From: Prunella strophiata
Lineage: Eukaryota > Chordata > Aves > Passeriformes > Prunellidae
Direction: 5' to 3'
Length of the DNA: 64,000 nt
Assembly (NCBI GenBank): GCA_036583965.1
Contig: JAZBQD010000034.1
Span: 4,581,347-4,645,346, forward strand
Made by a program: the position numbers and the translations under genes. Shown piece after piece: positions 10,053 to 21,426 of the stretch. The notes beneath the pieces are model-generated. The model saw nothing but the letters and a program-made list of their open reading frames with translations, was not told the origin of the DNA and did not search any database. Numbering within the stretch: the first letter of the stretch is position 1; every line of letters begins with the position of its first letter.

Positions 10053-12761
10053 GAGCCTGGGGACAGGCCCTGCTGTCCCTGCCTCTGTGCTCCCACCTGG
10101 GCAGTCTGAAAGCCAGGCACAGGAATTCACAGCCTGGGCAGAGCTCCACCTGGCATCTGGGGCATTTAATCAGACTGTAGCCATTAATTACTGCCAGCTA
10201 GCCAAAGTTTCATCACTCTCCCCACTGATCACCTCCCCGTGGCCCTGGGCAGTGAGGGATGTTCCACAGGGCACTGCTGGGCACAGCAGCTTCCTCCCAG
10301 CCTGGGCAAGCACCCTGTGCTCCTAACCACAGCCTGGGCATCCTCTGGGCACCAGCCAGTCCCCTGTGCCCATCTGGGAAGGGGATGAGCAGGGAATGCT
10401 GGGCTGGAGCCGGGCAGTGCCCACCCTGCATCCCCCAGGGCCACGCTCCGTGCCCTGGCACAGGGACAGGGCTGCTGTCACAGGATGCCACCACAGGGCT
10501 CGGGAGGCTTCACAGCATCACCTCTCCCACGGGGCTGAGCTAATTTGCTGTCCATTAACGGTAATTAATGTTTGCAAACAGCACAAGGAGCAGCTGTCAC
10601 TCTCCGGGAGCATCTGCCGTGCTTCAGCCCTGGCTTAGCAGGGATTTTGGGCTGTGCCCGAGGGTAGGATCAGCTTGGGATCAAAGAACACACTCAGGGC
10701 TGCTTTGTGGTGTGCAAGTGTCTGAAACACTCCAGCAAACAGAGCAGCCACAGGGACCCAGCCCCGGGGGCACCTTCCCGGGCTGGGACAGCCCCGGGCA
10801 GAGGCAGGGAGAGGATGCTCCAGCTGCATTGAGAGGTGCCAGATGTGCATCCAAACCCAAACCCACAGACTTTTGGGACCTGTTGGTTTCTCTGCTGTTT
10901 TCCCCACCCCACAAAAGACTTGGGGAAGTAATTGCATTGCAAATTGGACTGCAAATATTGGAGGAGAAAATTGCCTCTCCTGACAGGTTTGCTGTGTTTG
11001 GAGACTCCATCAGAGCTTTGGGTCTGTTTATCTGCAGTGCAATTATTTTTTATTGCACTGGCACAAAGAATGGACTTGTATGCATAAAACATGCAATAAA
11101 TAAATATTTCAAGGGTAAATCTCTCTAATATATTAGAATATCAAAGAGATGATGAAAAAGCTTAAGGCAGTGGCAGCAAACTTTGGATTCAGTGAGCCCT
11201 GAGATGCCTCTGCTACCTTGGAAAATCCATTTTCCAACTGAGACTGGCAGAGGCTGTCTGCAGTGCTTCTCTCCCTGTGTCTGAGCAGTCAAATCAGTTT
11301 ATTACATGGTGATTTCTCCAGATTTTCTCCAATGCCTTGGAGAATTCAAGCCTCAGTGCTTGTTTCCTTCTTTTCCAGAGGCAGCAGTGGAAATAGATAC
11401 AAGACTTTATCAGATAAAAGTCTTTTCAAGCAACACTTTGTGAATATGCTGAAGGGAATGACTTTCAAACTGAGCCTTCAGGATTAGATTAACCACCCAG
11501 TTTTCTTAAGAAAACCCTTAAAACTCACACCTGCATGCCCTGAAATAAAACAGAAGGCAGGAAATAGATCACAGAAAAACTACCAACTAGTAGCAGCACA
11601 CTCCCATAAATTCTGAATGAACACAAGAGCAAACAGCTGAAAAAATTGAATTAAGCCCCGGGAAGGAAGCAGTGCTGCCCCTGCAGCCCAGGGAGGATTG
11701 ATGCTGGGCTGAGTCATCCTTCCCTCCACAGAAACCTCTCATTCATCCACCTGCTCTGCCCTTTTGGGGTCATCCACCACCTTCTCCTCATCTACTCTGG
11801 CCCCTTCACACTGTTCTCAATCAGTCCTCACTGTGGAAAAAAACAACCCCAAAAAATGTCAGAGAAATTCAAGTTAACAGCCAGGGCTCAGCTGGAGGGG
11901 TATCCCTAAAGCATCAACCCCAAGCCAAGGCTGTCCCAGGATCCTGGGGACAGATGGGGACAGCAGCAGGAGAAAGGGGGACCCTCTTTTCTGTGCCACT
12001 CACACTAGAGGTTCCTCATCCCCTGCTGCAGACCTGGGGCTGAAATCCCATTTTCCCTTCTCTCACAACCCTCTCTATTTAATTAAGAGCCTGGAGAATC
12101 AAACTCCAACATTTCAGAGAGCAAGGTCGTGTCCAGAGCACGGTGCCCAACATCTGCTTTCCTGGTAATTGGCTCAGAGTGGCAATTTGTCAATGGTTTG
12201 AAGATAACGAGCTTCCCATTTGTGTTCCAGCCATCTACACTTGCAGATAAGGACAGGAGCTGTGGCTGTTGGATGTCAGCTTCTCTCTGAAAACAAAACT
12301 GCCTCTGCTCCCACCCCACAGCACTGCTGCCCATCAATACAGAGGTTAAGCAACTTTTTTTTTTTGAAGTCTGGCTGCACTCAGACTCTCAAGATACTGA
12401 AATGCCACATATTTAAATATCAGCTGTCACAATAACAAGAGTAATTATGGTTATTTTGGCCCTGTTAGCAATACCAAGGAACAGTGTTTTTAAAGGTATT
12501 GAAATCTCCACACAGAACTCAAAAAAAAGAAAAAGCTCTAAAATGTTATCAGAATAGCCAAAATGTTTTCTACTGAGTGTTCATCTTGTGAAAAACCCTT
12601 CTGGAAGTTCTGCCATTTTACCCCAAAAATCTGCAGACAGCAGTCAAACAGAATTGTTCTCCATAAATTATTGAGGCTTGGGGTTTTTTTTAGTTGGCAA
12701 GAAAAGTTTGAAAGAAAGGAAAGTTTTTAGGATCTCCCAAAGAAGAAGGGAGAAGACCTGT

Positions 12762-12960
12762 GCTCAATCCCCACCTTGTCACCAAGAGCACTGAGTGTCA
12801 CATCCAGGGATGTGACACCTCCAGGGATGGGCTCTCCAAACCTCCCAGGGCAGCTCCAAGGCCTGAGCACCCTTTCCATGGGGAAATTCCTGCTGTGCCC
12901 ACCCTGAGCCTGCCCTGGTGCACTTTGAGGCTGTTCCCCTCATCCTAGGAGCAGAGGAAG
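12762..12960 (-). mobile_element. CR1 LINE 3' fragment
   Basis: The plus strand contains CCCCACCTTGTCACCAAGAG, CCTTTCCATGGGGAAATTCC and CACCCTGAGCCTGCCCTGG. The same wording recurs at 25219 and 45586, so these three are copies of one CR1 subfamily. It lies about 330 bases downstream of HTR4 exon 3 in gene orientation. Confidence 0.8.
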
Positions 12961-13288
12961 ATCTCTGCTGGAACAACCCCTGTGCACAATGTCCCTGTCC
13001 CTGCCCCAGCTCAGCTCCCACCTCTGGACACATCTGAGGTGTTTTTACCCCAGAGAAGGAACAGAACCACAGCTGGTCAGTGCTGCCAACAGAGCTGTGC
13101 ACAGAACAACCCAGACCCTCCCATCAATCTCATCCCATTCCAAACTTCTCTGGCCTCACCAGGATTCTCTCAGAAATCAGCCCCTGGGAGGGATTTATTG
13201 CTCTGCCATTCCAAGCAGGTCCATCTCTGCCCTCTGCAGCTCAGGGTAACCCAGAGCTCAGCAGAGCCTTGCTCTGAGCAGCTCGTAC

Positions 13289-13489
13289 CTGTCCAGGGAG
13301 ATGCAGCAGAGGTGCAGGATGGACGCCGTGGTCAGCAGCACATCCAGGGAGGTCCTCACCAGGCAGAACATCTCTCCATAGATCCAGTTGTCCTGAACCA
13401 GCTCCATGGCTCCAAAGGGCATCACCAGCACCGACACCAGCAGGTCAGCAAAGGCCAGGGAAACGATGAAATAGTTGGTCTTGATTTTC
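13289..13489 (-). CDS. HTR4: HTR4 exon 3: ICL1, TM2, ECL1, TM3 to DR of DRY
   Basis: This exon is 201 nt: one leading base, 66 codons and two trailing bases. It begins [17 protein letters not shown], with the TM2 Asp of LAFAD (position 2.50, the sodium site), and passes through [19 protein letters not shown] (the ECL1 Trp, then the conserved Cys 3.25 that forms the disulfide to ECL2) and [11 protein letters not shown]. That last stretch carries the Asp 3.32 that pairs with the amine of serotonin. It ends CCISLD plus AG, and the Arg of DRY is completed by the first base of exon 4. The acceptor is ccttgcag|G to the right and the donor is CAG|gtacga at 13288-13283. Identity to mammalian 5-HT4 is very high, with a few conservative changes such as Met for Ile in GAMEL. 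I see no frameshift or stop. Confidence 0.97.
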
Positions 13490-14383
13490 CTGCAAGGCAG
13501 GTCACAAAGTTAGGGTGGGTTCAGTGCAGCAGCCTCCACACGTGGACAGATTCCAGCTTGAATTTGGGTTTATTCTGCTCCATCACACCAAAAGCTCCTC
13601 TCTATCACACTCCTCACTTTATATGGTGACCCCTGGCTTGCTCCTGGTTTTTAAAGCTGAATATCCACCATTTTCCTGGCCTAAATGCATCTTTCTGCTC
13701 ACCCAGAGGAGGCAAATGGATGCTCACAGGCCTCTGCATGTGGCTCAGCCTCACAGCTTGCACTGGAGACTCTGGGCTGGAGGAGGGGGATTTTATTTTA
13801 ACTTGTAAATGGAGAAAATCCTTCCAGAAAGCACTGAGAATAATCTAGACTGAAGCTGTAATTTTAACTTGAAGAGTACTTTTTAAATCACAACAATAAA
13901 ATAGAATTAAAACCATTAAAAATCCCACGCAGCACATGAATAGAGGCTGTTAAATCCCTCTCTCTCTGCTCCTAAGGCTGGGCTGACAATCCCCAGGGTT
14001 AGCAGCAGCCTTGAGACAGGAATTGTGCCTGTGACCCCCTCAAATCATGATCAACATTTGCTAAGTTGTGCTGGTGCTGCACAGCCTCAACCAGACCTTG
14101 GGCTGTGTGCTGCTGATGAGCTCATTGGGAAATCTGAGATGGAAAAGGGCCAGAGGCCAACCTGTTTCTGCAGGGAATTGCTGCTAGGCTGTGCTTTTCC
14201 CTGATTTGTCTGGTCTTCTACACCCAGAATGCTAAAAAGATGAGGATGGGAATTAAAACAGTGCCAGGGATGAGGGATGAGCTGAGGGCAGGGTGGGTCT
14301 GCAAGGCAGGGGCACCTCCCTGGGGGCAGCTCCTGCCCTCACTCAGCTCCTCAGGAGGGGCTGTGTGCCCAGGGGGGGCTCAC

Positions 14384-14424
14384 CTGTGGGGGCACAGGGC
14401 CACCATGACCAGCAGGTTGTCCAG
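14384..14424 (-). pseudogene. Partial HTR4 exon 2 duplicate 1 with splice donor
   Basis: On the minus strand this matches the end of exon 2, encoding roughly [13 protein letters not shown], then ACAG|gtgagc at 14383-14378. One base differs from copy 2 (GTCC for GCCC). It has no acceptor and lacks the first two-thirds of the exon. Confidence 0.82.
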
Positions 14425-14763
14425 TCCCCACTCAATACCATGATGTTTGTGCATCTGGGACTCAACCCATGAGAGATCCCCACTGTTCATCAGCCACACA
14501 GCCTGATTGATTGTTTGATTGCTCCTGAACAGCTTTTATAGGCAATTCAAATACTCCCAGTGCTACACAGTCATTGTTCTGCTCCCTACACCCCCAGACC
14601 CTGAGACAGCCACAAGCTTGTATTTTAGGAGAGTTGTTACTGCTGGGAACCTCTGTCAGCCCAGGCTGGTTTATGGAGCTGGGTTTGTTATTGATCACCA
14701 GATCAATGCTGATCAGCTGGCACTGCAGCAATCAGAGGGGCTGTGTGCCCAGGGTGGGCTCAC

Positions 14764-14804
14764 CTGTGGGGGCACAGGGCCACCATGACCAGCAGGTTGC
14801 CCAG
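14764..14804 (-). pseudogene. Partial HTR4 exon 2 duplicate 2 with splice donor
   Basis: The minus strand encodes [13 protein letters not shown] plus AG, in the same phase as exon 2, then gtgagc at 14763-14758. The true exon ends [16 protein letters not shown], so the loss is confined to the last few residues. No acceptor precedes it, and sequence upstream is unrelated to TM1. Confidence 0.85.
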
Positions 14805-15132
14805 ACCCCACTAAATACCATGATGTTCTTGTGTCTGGGACTCAAGCCATGAGAGATCCCTGTGAAGCCACACAGCCTGATTGATTGTTTGATTGCTCCT
14901 GATCAGCTTTTATGGTCAATTCAAATACTCCCATGCACAACACAGTCACTGTTCTGCTCCCTACAAACCCCAGACCCTGAGACAGCCACAATCTTGTGTT
15001 TTAGAGAGTTGTTACGCTGGAACTATGTTCATTGAGCCCAGTCTGTTTATTGGAGCTGGGTTTGTTATGATCCCAATCAATGCTGATACTGGCCTGCAGA
15101 ATCAGAGGGCTGTGTGACCAGGGGGGCCTCAC

Positions 15133-15174
15133 CTGTGGGGGCAACAGGCCCCACCATGCCATCATGTTGCCCAG
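15133..15174 (-). pseudogene. Partial HTR4 exon 2 duplicate 3, degenerate
   Basis: This is the same exon-end block with small indels (GGCAACAGGCCCC and CATGCCATCATG on the plus strand), which break the reading frame. The donor is gtgaggc. It lies only 343 bases from the real exon 2. Confidence 0.78.
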
Positions 15175-15517
15175 TCCCCACTCAATACCGAATATGTTCT
15201 TGTGTCCTGGGACTCAACCCACCAGAGATCCCTGTGAAGCCACACAGCCTGATTGATTGTTTGATTGCTCCTGAACAGCTTTTATAGGCAATTCAAATAC
15301 TCCCAGTGCTACACAGTCACTGTTCTGCTCCCTACACCCCCAGACCCTGAGCCAGCCACATGCTTGTGATTTAGGAGAGTTGTTACTGCTGGGAACCTCT
15401 GTCAGTCAAGAGGAGGTTTATGGAGGTTTATGGAGCTGGGTTTGTTATTGATCACCAGATCAATGCTGATCAGCTGGCACTGCAGCAATCAGAGGGGCTG
15501 TGTCCTGGGGGGCTCAC

Positions 15518-15643
15518 CTGAGCTGCCTGTCCCGGCACACGGCCACCATGACCAGCAGGTTGCCCAGGATGGCCATGAGGATGACTGCAGAGATGAAGGA
15601 GAGCAGCAGGATCTTCTCCACGATGCCAAAGCCCTCACTGGAA
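15518..15643 (-). CDS. HTR4: HTR4 exon 2: N-terminal tail end, TM1, start of ICL1
   Basis: This exon is 126 nt: one leading base, 41 codons and two trailing bases (AG). It encodes [10 protein letters not shown], then the TM1 helix containing the class A signature GN ([12 protein letters not shown]), then CRDRQL. Human HTR4 reads SSEEGFGSVEK...CWDRQLR at the same place, so this copy lacks one Glu and has Arg for Trp before DRQLR. The acceptor is a pyrimidine tract ending cccccag just right of 15643, and the donor is CAG|gtgagc at 15517-15512. A 1-kb simple-repeat block begins about 135 bases upstream of the acceptor. Three degenerate copies of the last ~41 bases of this exon, donor included, lie just downstream at 14384, 14764 and 15133. 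The real exon is recognised by its full length, acceptor and intact frame. Confidence 0.96.
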
Positions 15644-15778
15644 CTGGGGGAGCACGAGGAAAGCAGAGACAAAAGTGTGAGGGACAAGGCTCACTCTTTA
15701 AATTTTACAAAGTTCAGTAAGGGATAAAAGGGACAGTACACAGCTTGGGAAATTGCCAAGAGTACACCAGTCAGTTAT

Positions 15779-16816
<1,038 letters not shown>

Positions 16817-16828
16817 TATTATTTCCTC

Positions 16829-16874
<46 letters not shown>

Positions 16875-16970
16875 CCTCACAATATATATATCATTTCCTC
16901 ACAATTTATATATAATTTCCTTGCAATGTATATGTCATTCCTCACAATATGTATGCCATTTCCTCACAGT
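16817..16970. repeat. (AT)n and ~21-bp ATTTCCTCACAAT repeats
   Basis: A perfect AT run of about 19 units (16832-16870) is embedded in five or six copies of a unit ATTTCCTCACAATATATATA that diverge progressively to the right. The AT run looks like an expansion inside one unit of this minisatellite. Confidence 0.92.
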
Positions 16971-17754
16971 GACAAACAGGGGATTATTGATAGTGGCAAA
17001 GTCAGCAGTAGAAGTCTTTCTCACCTCCTTTCTTTTATCTGTGTGGTTCCTTCAGTGTTTTCTAATCATAGAGGCAGTTTTAGCTATTTCTACAAGCTTG
17101 TTTAAGTTATTCTCACTATTGTCAGTTAGTTACAAAAATAAAAGTATCCTGCAAAAGCTAACATTGCACAGTCTCTATTTTAATATTTTGTGAAAGCCTA
17201 AACTACAATATATTTTTATCACAGTAATACACAGATAAGCTACACATGGCCAGGGCATTGGCCACAAAATTTGACAAATTATACTGTATCAAAACCAGTC
17301 AAACAGTGATTGCAAACTGGGCTACATCACAATGGTTGTGATCAATAATAGTTTGCAAAAGTTAATGCATAATAGCAAAAGCCACAAGCACAGAGTTATT
17401 TACAGCAAGAGGGAAGGAACTGCGGTGGCACTGGGAGGGTGACAGCACTGGTGACAGTGACAGCAGCCACCCTGTGCTGTCACTCTGGGCCATCACAAGG
17501 ACCTTTCCTGGCCATTCCCACCCACCCCAGGCAGGACCAGCCCCCCTCACCCTGCAGAGCCTCTGCACAAAAACCTCTCCATTCTCTTTACACACAAATA
17601 AACCCTGGAGTTTTCCATGCAGAAGCATTTTGGCTTTGGTTTTTTGGGGTTTTTTTTTGGTTGGTGGTTTTTTTTGGGGGGTTTGTTTGTTTGTTGAATT
17701 TTTTTTTTTCCTGTCATTTTTTCCATTTTCCCCACAAGGTTTTAGTATCATTAA

Positions 17755-18010
17755 ATCACAAAAAGTTTTGGGTTGGAAGGGACCTTAAAACTCACCTCAT
17801 TCCACAGCTTCTGCTGTCCCAGGGTGCTCCAAGCCCTGCCCAGCCTGGCCTGGGACACTCCAGGGATGGGGCAGCCACAGCTGCTCTGGGAATTCCATCC
17901 CAGCCCTTCCCCACCCTCACAGGGAAGGATTTTTTCATACCTGTAACCTCAATTTCCCCCTTTTTTTTTTTTTTTTTCCCCTGAACCCATCACTCTTTGT
18001 CACTACAGTT
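17755..18010 (-). mobile_element. CR1 LINE 3' fragment
   Basis: Plus-strand reading: AATCACAAAAAGTTTTGGGT, TGGAAGGGACCTTAAAACTC, TGTCCCAGGGTGCTCCAAGC, CCTCACAGGGAAGGATTTTT. T-homopolymers interrupt its left and right flanks (17639-17715, 17955-17978). Confidence 0.9.
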
Positions 18011-19299
18011 CCTGATGTGATGTGACAAGGACTAATGGGTTCAAACTTTCCTCAAGACAAGCATTTTACATCCTCACTTTTGAAATCTACATAATGTTTT
18101 GCCTTTTTCTCTCTTCACCCTGTGCTACAAAACACAAAACAGTCTGGCTTTTTTTTTTTTTTTTTAACCTTTTTCCCCCCTTTTTTTACCTAGTAATTTT
18201 TCCAGAATTAGGGAAAGGATATATTTTTTTTCCAAGTGCCTTATTTCCCCCTACTCTGGGATCAGTAATTTCTTTAAGTTAACGAAGAAGAAGAAAAGAA
18301 AAAGGAAGAATAACACAAAACCCCTACACACAATGTCAGCCACATTTTAAATCTGCATTTCTACAAATAATTTGCTGTATCAAATAAAGTTTTTGTTGTT
18401 TCATTTTTTTTTCAGAGCTTGCAAAGCAGGAAGGTAACACCCAGCATGTAATAAATTCCCCATAAACTTGGTTTTATTACAAAATTTTAAGTTATTTTCC
18501 CCCTAAAGCTATTTCTAATGTTATATCCTGAACAAACTGCATCCTAAACCTTCACCTGCTTGAGTGACTTCACATTACTCAGGTGGGAATGGGGTTTTTC
18601 CTGTTATCAAGCGTGGCTGGAGATAAACTGCCATTAAAAGCAACACTTGGCACTAATTCAGCAGGGAAATCTCTTCCCAGCCTGCAGAGCTGGTGCTGGA
18701 CACCCAGGGCTGATGCTGTGAGATTGCCCAGGTAATTGAAAAAGGGAACTGTTATTCTGTTTTACCTTGACTGACCCTGGGGTCACTTTTCATTTACTGA
18801 CCGACATCCTGGGCTTTTTACACTTCATCTCTCTGAGCTCTCCTGATCTGGAGAAAAGCTAAAAGGGTTTAGAAACTCCTGGCACCCAGAGATGTTGAGT
18901 TTTACTCACCCAAACAAGCTCTGGAAATGTCAGAGGAGCACAGCTATAAGTGACATTGCCTGGGTTGGTTTTTTTTCACCTTTGAGAGTTTTAAATCCAC
19001 ATTTCTCACCCTGCCCTGAGGGTGGGTGATGCCACTTCTGCCCATCCTGGTGGCATCCCTGGGCAGAAGTGGCCACCAGCCAGGCTCTGAGCAGAGCCCA
19101 GCAGGGCAGGAACTCCCACTGGCACATTTGGGAGAGGAACTTCAGCTCTGAAATCAGTTTTGGGAGTGTTTCCCTCGTGCCATTTCACACTGCTCCCCTG
19201 GGGAACATCCATGTCTCACTGGGGTGCAGGAGGGATTTCATCTGGGCTCTTTCTGCCTTTGGAATAATCCATCACCAGGAATACATGTTAATTATTCAG

Positions 19300-20350
19300 T
19301 CTTAGTAATTCCAAGTTGTTAATAATGGAAGAAGTGGATATTGCTGTAAATTAAAATCAATGGTTTGCATAACATCTTTTATCAAATCGGAGTGCTCTGG
19401 CTTCCAAGCTGGCTTCCCTCTTTAATAAAGCAGAGATTGATGGGTTTGCTATTATGAGGAAATGAGATTCAGGCAAAATGATTGCTGGTTAGCAGGAATA
19501 TAGAAATCACTTAAGGAAAAAGGTGAAATACTGATGGGGAATGAATGCTTAAAACCCACATATGGACATATTTAAAAAGCTCTTCTGCATAGTCATTAAT
19601 GTGAAAGTGAAAAGAAGGGTAATTACTCTTTCAAGCTCAATTTTCACTTTCCTGTAAACACCCCAACTTTTCTAAATGAACTCAAGTGCTTTTGCATATT
19701 TTCTGCAGCAGTCAAAGAGCACAGATCAGTCATGGGGGCAGAGCAGGCACATTCCTGGTTCCCATTCCTCCCTGGCAGCACAGAGGGGAAAACCCCTGAG
19801 ATCAAAACCTCAGAGTGGTGGGAGCCTCGGAAAGAGTTTTCTTAATTTAACATTCCCTCGGGTGTGGGAAATAAAGGGTTGGGTTGATTATCTCCAGCCA
19901 GGGATTTCCCCTCTGTAAATCCATATTTTATAACCACAAATAAGCTGTTATTGGCCTCTCCTCTTTCCTGCTTCCCTGATTATTCCTAGGCATAAAAAAA
20001 TCATTAGGTCTTAAGCACCTAAAAATCAAGATAAGCTGTTTTATGAGTAAACCTGATAATGTGGCTCAGTGCAGAAACATGACAATAGGGAAGTGATGAT
20101 TTGATCTCTGCCTTTCCAGCTGTTACCACGACCTTTTCTAAAATATTAATCAGAAGTGCAGCATTAATCCAGAAGCATTTAATTTCCTTTAATGCCTTTA
20201 AATGCTGCACTGCTTCACTTCAGCCCGTGCAGATGGCAGGACAGCTCCTAACAGATCCCAGTCAATTCTGTCCTTCACTTCTGTTTTACAAACAGATTGA
20301 AATTAATTAAAGTATTGACAAGCCAGGAATAAACAGCATTCCACGTATCA
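19300..20350. other. AT-rich non-coding block with transcription-factor-like motifs
   Basis: This stretch lacks repeats and ORFs and is rich in ATTA/TAAT, TTTGCATAA and TTATTAAT-type motifs over about 1 kb, unlike the repeat-rich surroundings. It is the kind of sequence often conserved as an enhancer in long vertebrate introns. Only composition supports this. Confidence 0.3.
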
Positions 20351-20774
20351 AAATAACCCGGTCATATGATTCCCTTATTTGAGTGGTATTTTTGGGGAAA
20401 AAAAAAGAAAAAAATCAAATAAATTGTGGGGTGGGAGGGAAGGGATGAGGTTTTCTGCTTTTGTGCTGCTTTGAAACAAAACTCCTGATACCATCACCAA
20501 GCCTGCAGCTCCATGAATCTCCCGGAGGCTGAAAGCTGCAGAGAATGAAGTGTTTTAAGCAGCTGATAACACTGATTAAAACCAATTGTCAAGATGAAGC
20601 AGAGAAGACAGGCTAGCTGAATGTTTTAGAAACTGCTGTGTGTGGGCTGGTGCAGTCAATCCCTGCTGGGAGCCCTCCCCAGTTTGGGGACAGGGACCTG
20701 CTGGGGCTGCCACACCCGGGGGGCACAGGGAGCTCCAGCCCTGCTCCCAGCTCAGCCTCTGGGACTGGATCCTG

Positions 20775-21000
20775 GGATATCCTGAGCTGGAAGGGACCCC
20801 CAGGATCATCCATTGCAGCTCCTGGCCCTGCACAGCCCCAAAATCCCACCCTGGCATCCCTGGAGCTGTGTTCATTCCCTGGGGAGCCTGGGCAGTGCCA
20901 GCACCCTCTGGGGAAGAACCTTTCCCAAAATCCAGCCTGACCCTCCCTGGACACAGCTCCAGCCCTTCCCTGGCTCCTGTCCCTGTCCCAGAGCAGAGAT
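20775..21000 (-). mobile_element. CR1 LINE 3' fragment (diverged subfamily)
   Basis: The plus strand shows CTGAGCTGGAAGGGACCCCC, AGGATCATCCATTGCAGCTC, GGCCCTGCACAGCCCCAAAA and GGGGAAGAACCTTTCCC, a CR1-type tail wording different from the copies at 8237 or 17755. Confidence 0.75.
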
Positions 21001-21128
21001 TGGAGCTGCAGACCCTGAAAGACATCTCAGACCCCAAACTGATCTGGCTTTACATCACTTTCATGCTCGTGGGTTTGGTATCAGGTGCTCTGCCTGGAGG
21101 AGGGTCCAGGGATCTGCTGCTGTATTTT

Positions 21129-21305
21129 CACAGAATCACAAAAAGGTTTGGGTTGGAAAGGATCTCAAACTGGTTGAGATCTCACCTAGCTTCACTCCCC
21201 CAGCTGTGGGCAGGGCCACCTTTCACTAGAACTGAGAAAAGAATTTCTTCCTAATACCTAATCTAAATCCTCTTTGTTTAGTTTAAAACAGTGCCCCCTT
21301 TCCCC
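21129..21305 (-). mobile_element. CR1 LINE 3' fragment
   Basis: Plus strand: CACAGAATCACAAAAAGGTT, GGGTTGGAAAGGATCTC, GAATTTCTTCCTAATACC, TAATCTAAATCCTC, GTTTAAAACAGTGCCCC. The microsatellite that follows starts exactly where the CR1 tail normally reads CCTTGTCCTATC, so it probably grew from that motif. Confidence 0.88.
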
Positions 21306-21426
21306 ATCTCTATCTCTATCTATCTCTATCTCTATCTCTATCTCTATCTCTATCTCTATCTCTATCTCTATCTCTATCTCTATCTCTATCTCTATCTCTA
21401 TCTCTATCTCTATCTCTATCTCTATC
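21306..21426. repeat. (TCTATC)n microsatellite, about 20 units
   Basis: A hexanucleotide array with one shortened unit near the start. It reads as alternating Ile-Ser on the plus strand and Glu-Ile on the minus strand. Confidence 0.97.

Larger units (their letters stand above)
4999..13288 (-). other. HTR4 intron 3 (8.3 kb)
   Basis: Intron between exons 3 and 4. Apart from CR1 fragments at about 8240-8560 and 12765-12960 and a few short tandem repeats (9129-9205, 9963-10052), I see no gene or array. AT-rich homeobox-type motifs occur near 10155-10205 and 10535-10600. The remaining open frames are short and lack domains. Confidence 0.85.
14354..15500. repeat. ~373-bp tandem segmental duplication, about 3 copies, including partial exon 2
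   Basis: Landmarks recur in order: GCCTGATTGATTGTTTGATT at 14501, 14875 and 15247; the CAATGCTGATCAGCTGG block at about 14704 and 15464 with a damaged version near 15078; and an exon-2-like end at 14384, 14764, 15133 and the true exon at 15518. The third copy (around 14995-15240) has many 1-base gaps relative to the others, which suggests either older decay or poor consensus sequence there. Confidence 0.93.
13490..15517 (-). other. HTR4 intron 2 (2.0 kb)
   Basis: Intron between exons 2 and 3. Its 5' half in gene orientation (about 14350-15517) is built from roughly 373-bp tandem duplications that include partial exon 2 copies. The rest (13490-14350) shows nothing recognisable. Confidence 0.92.
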
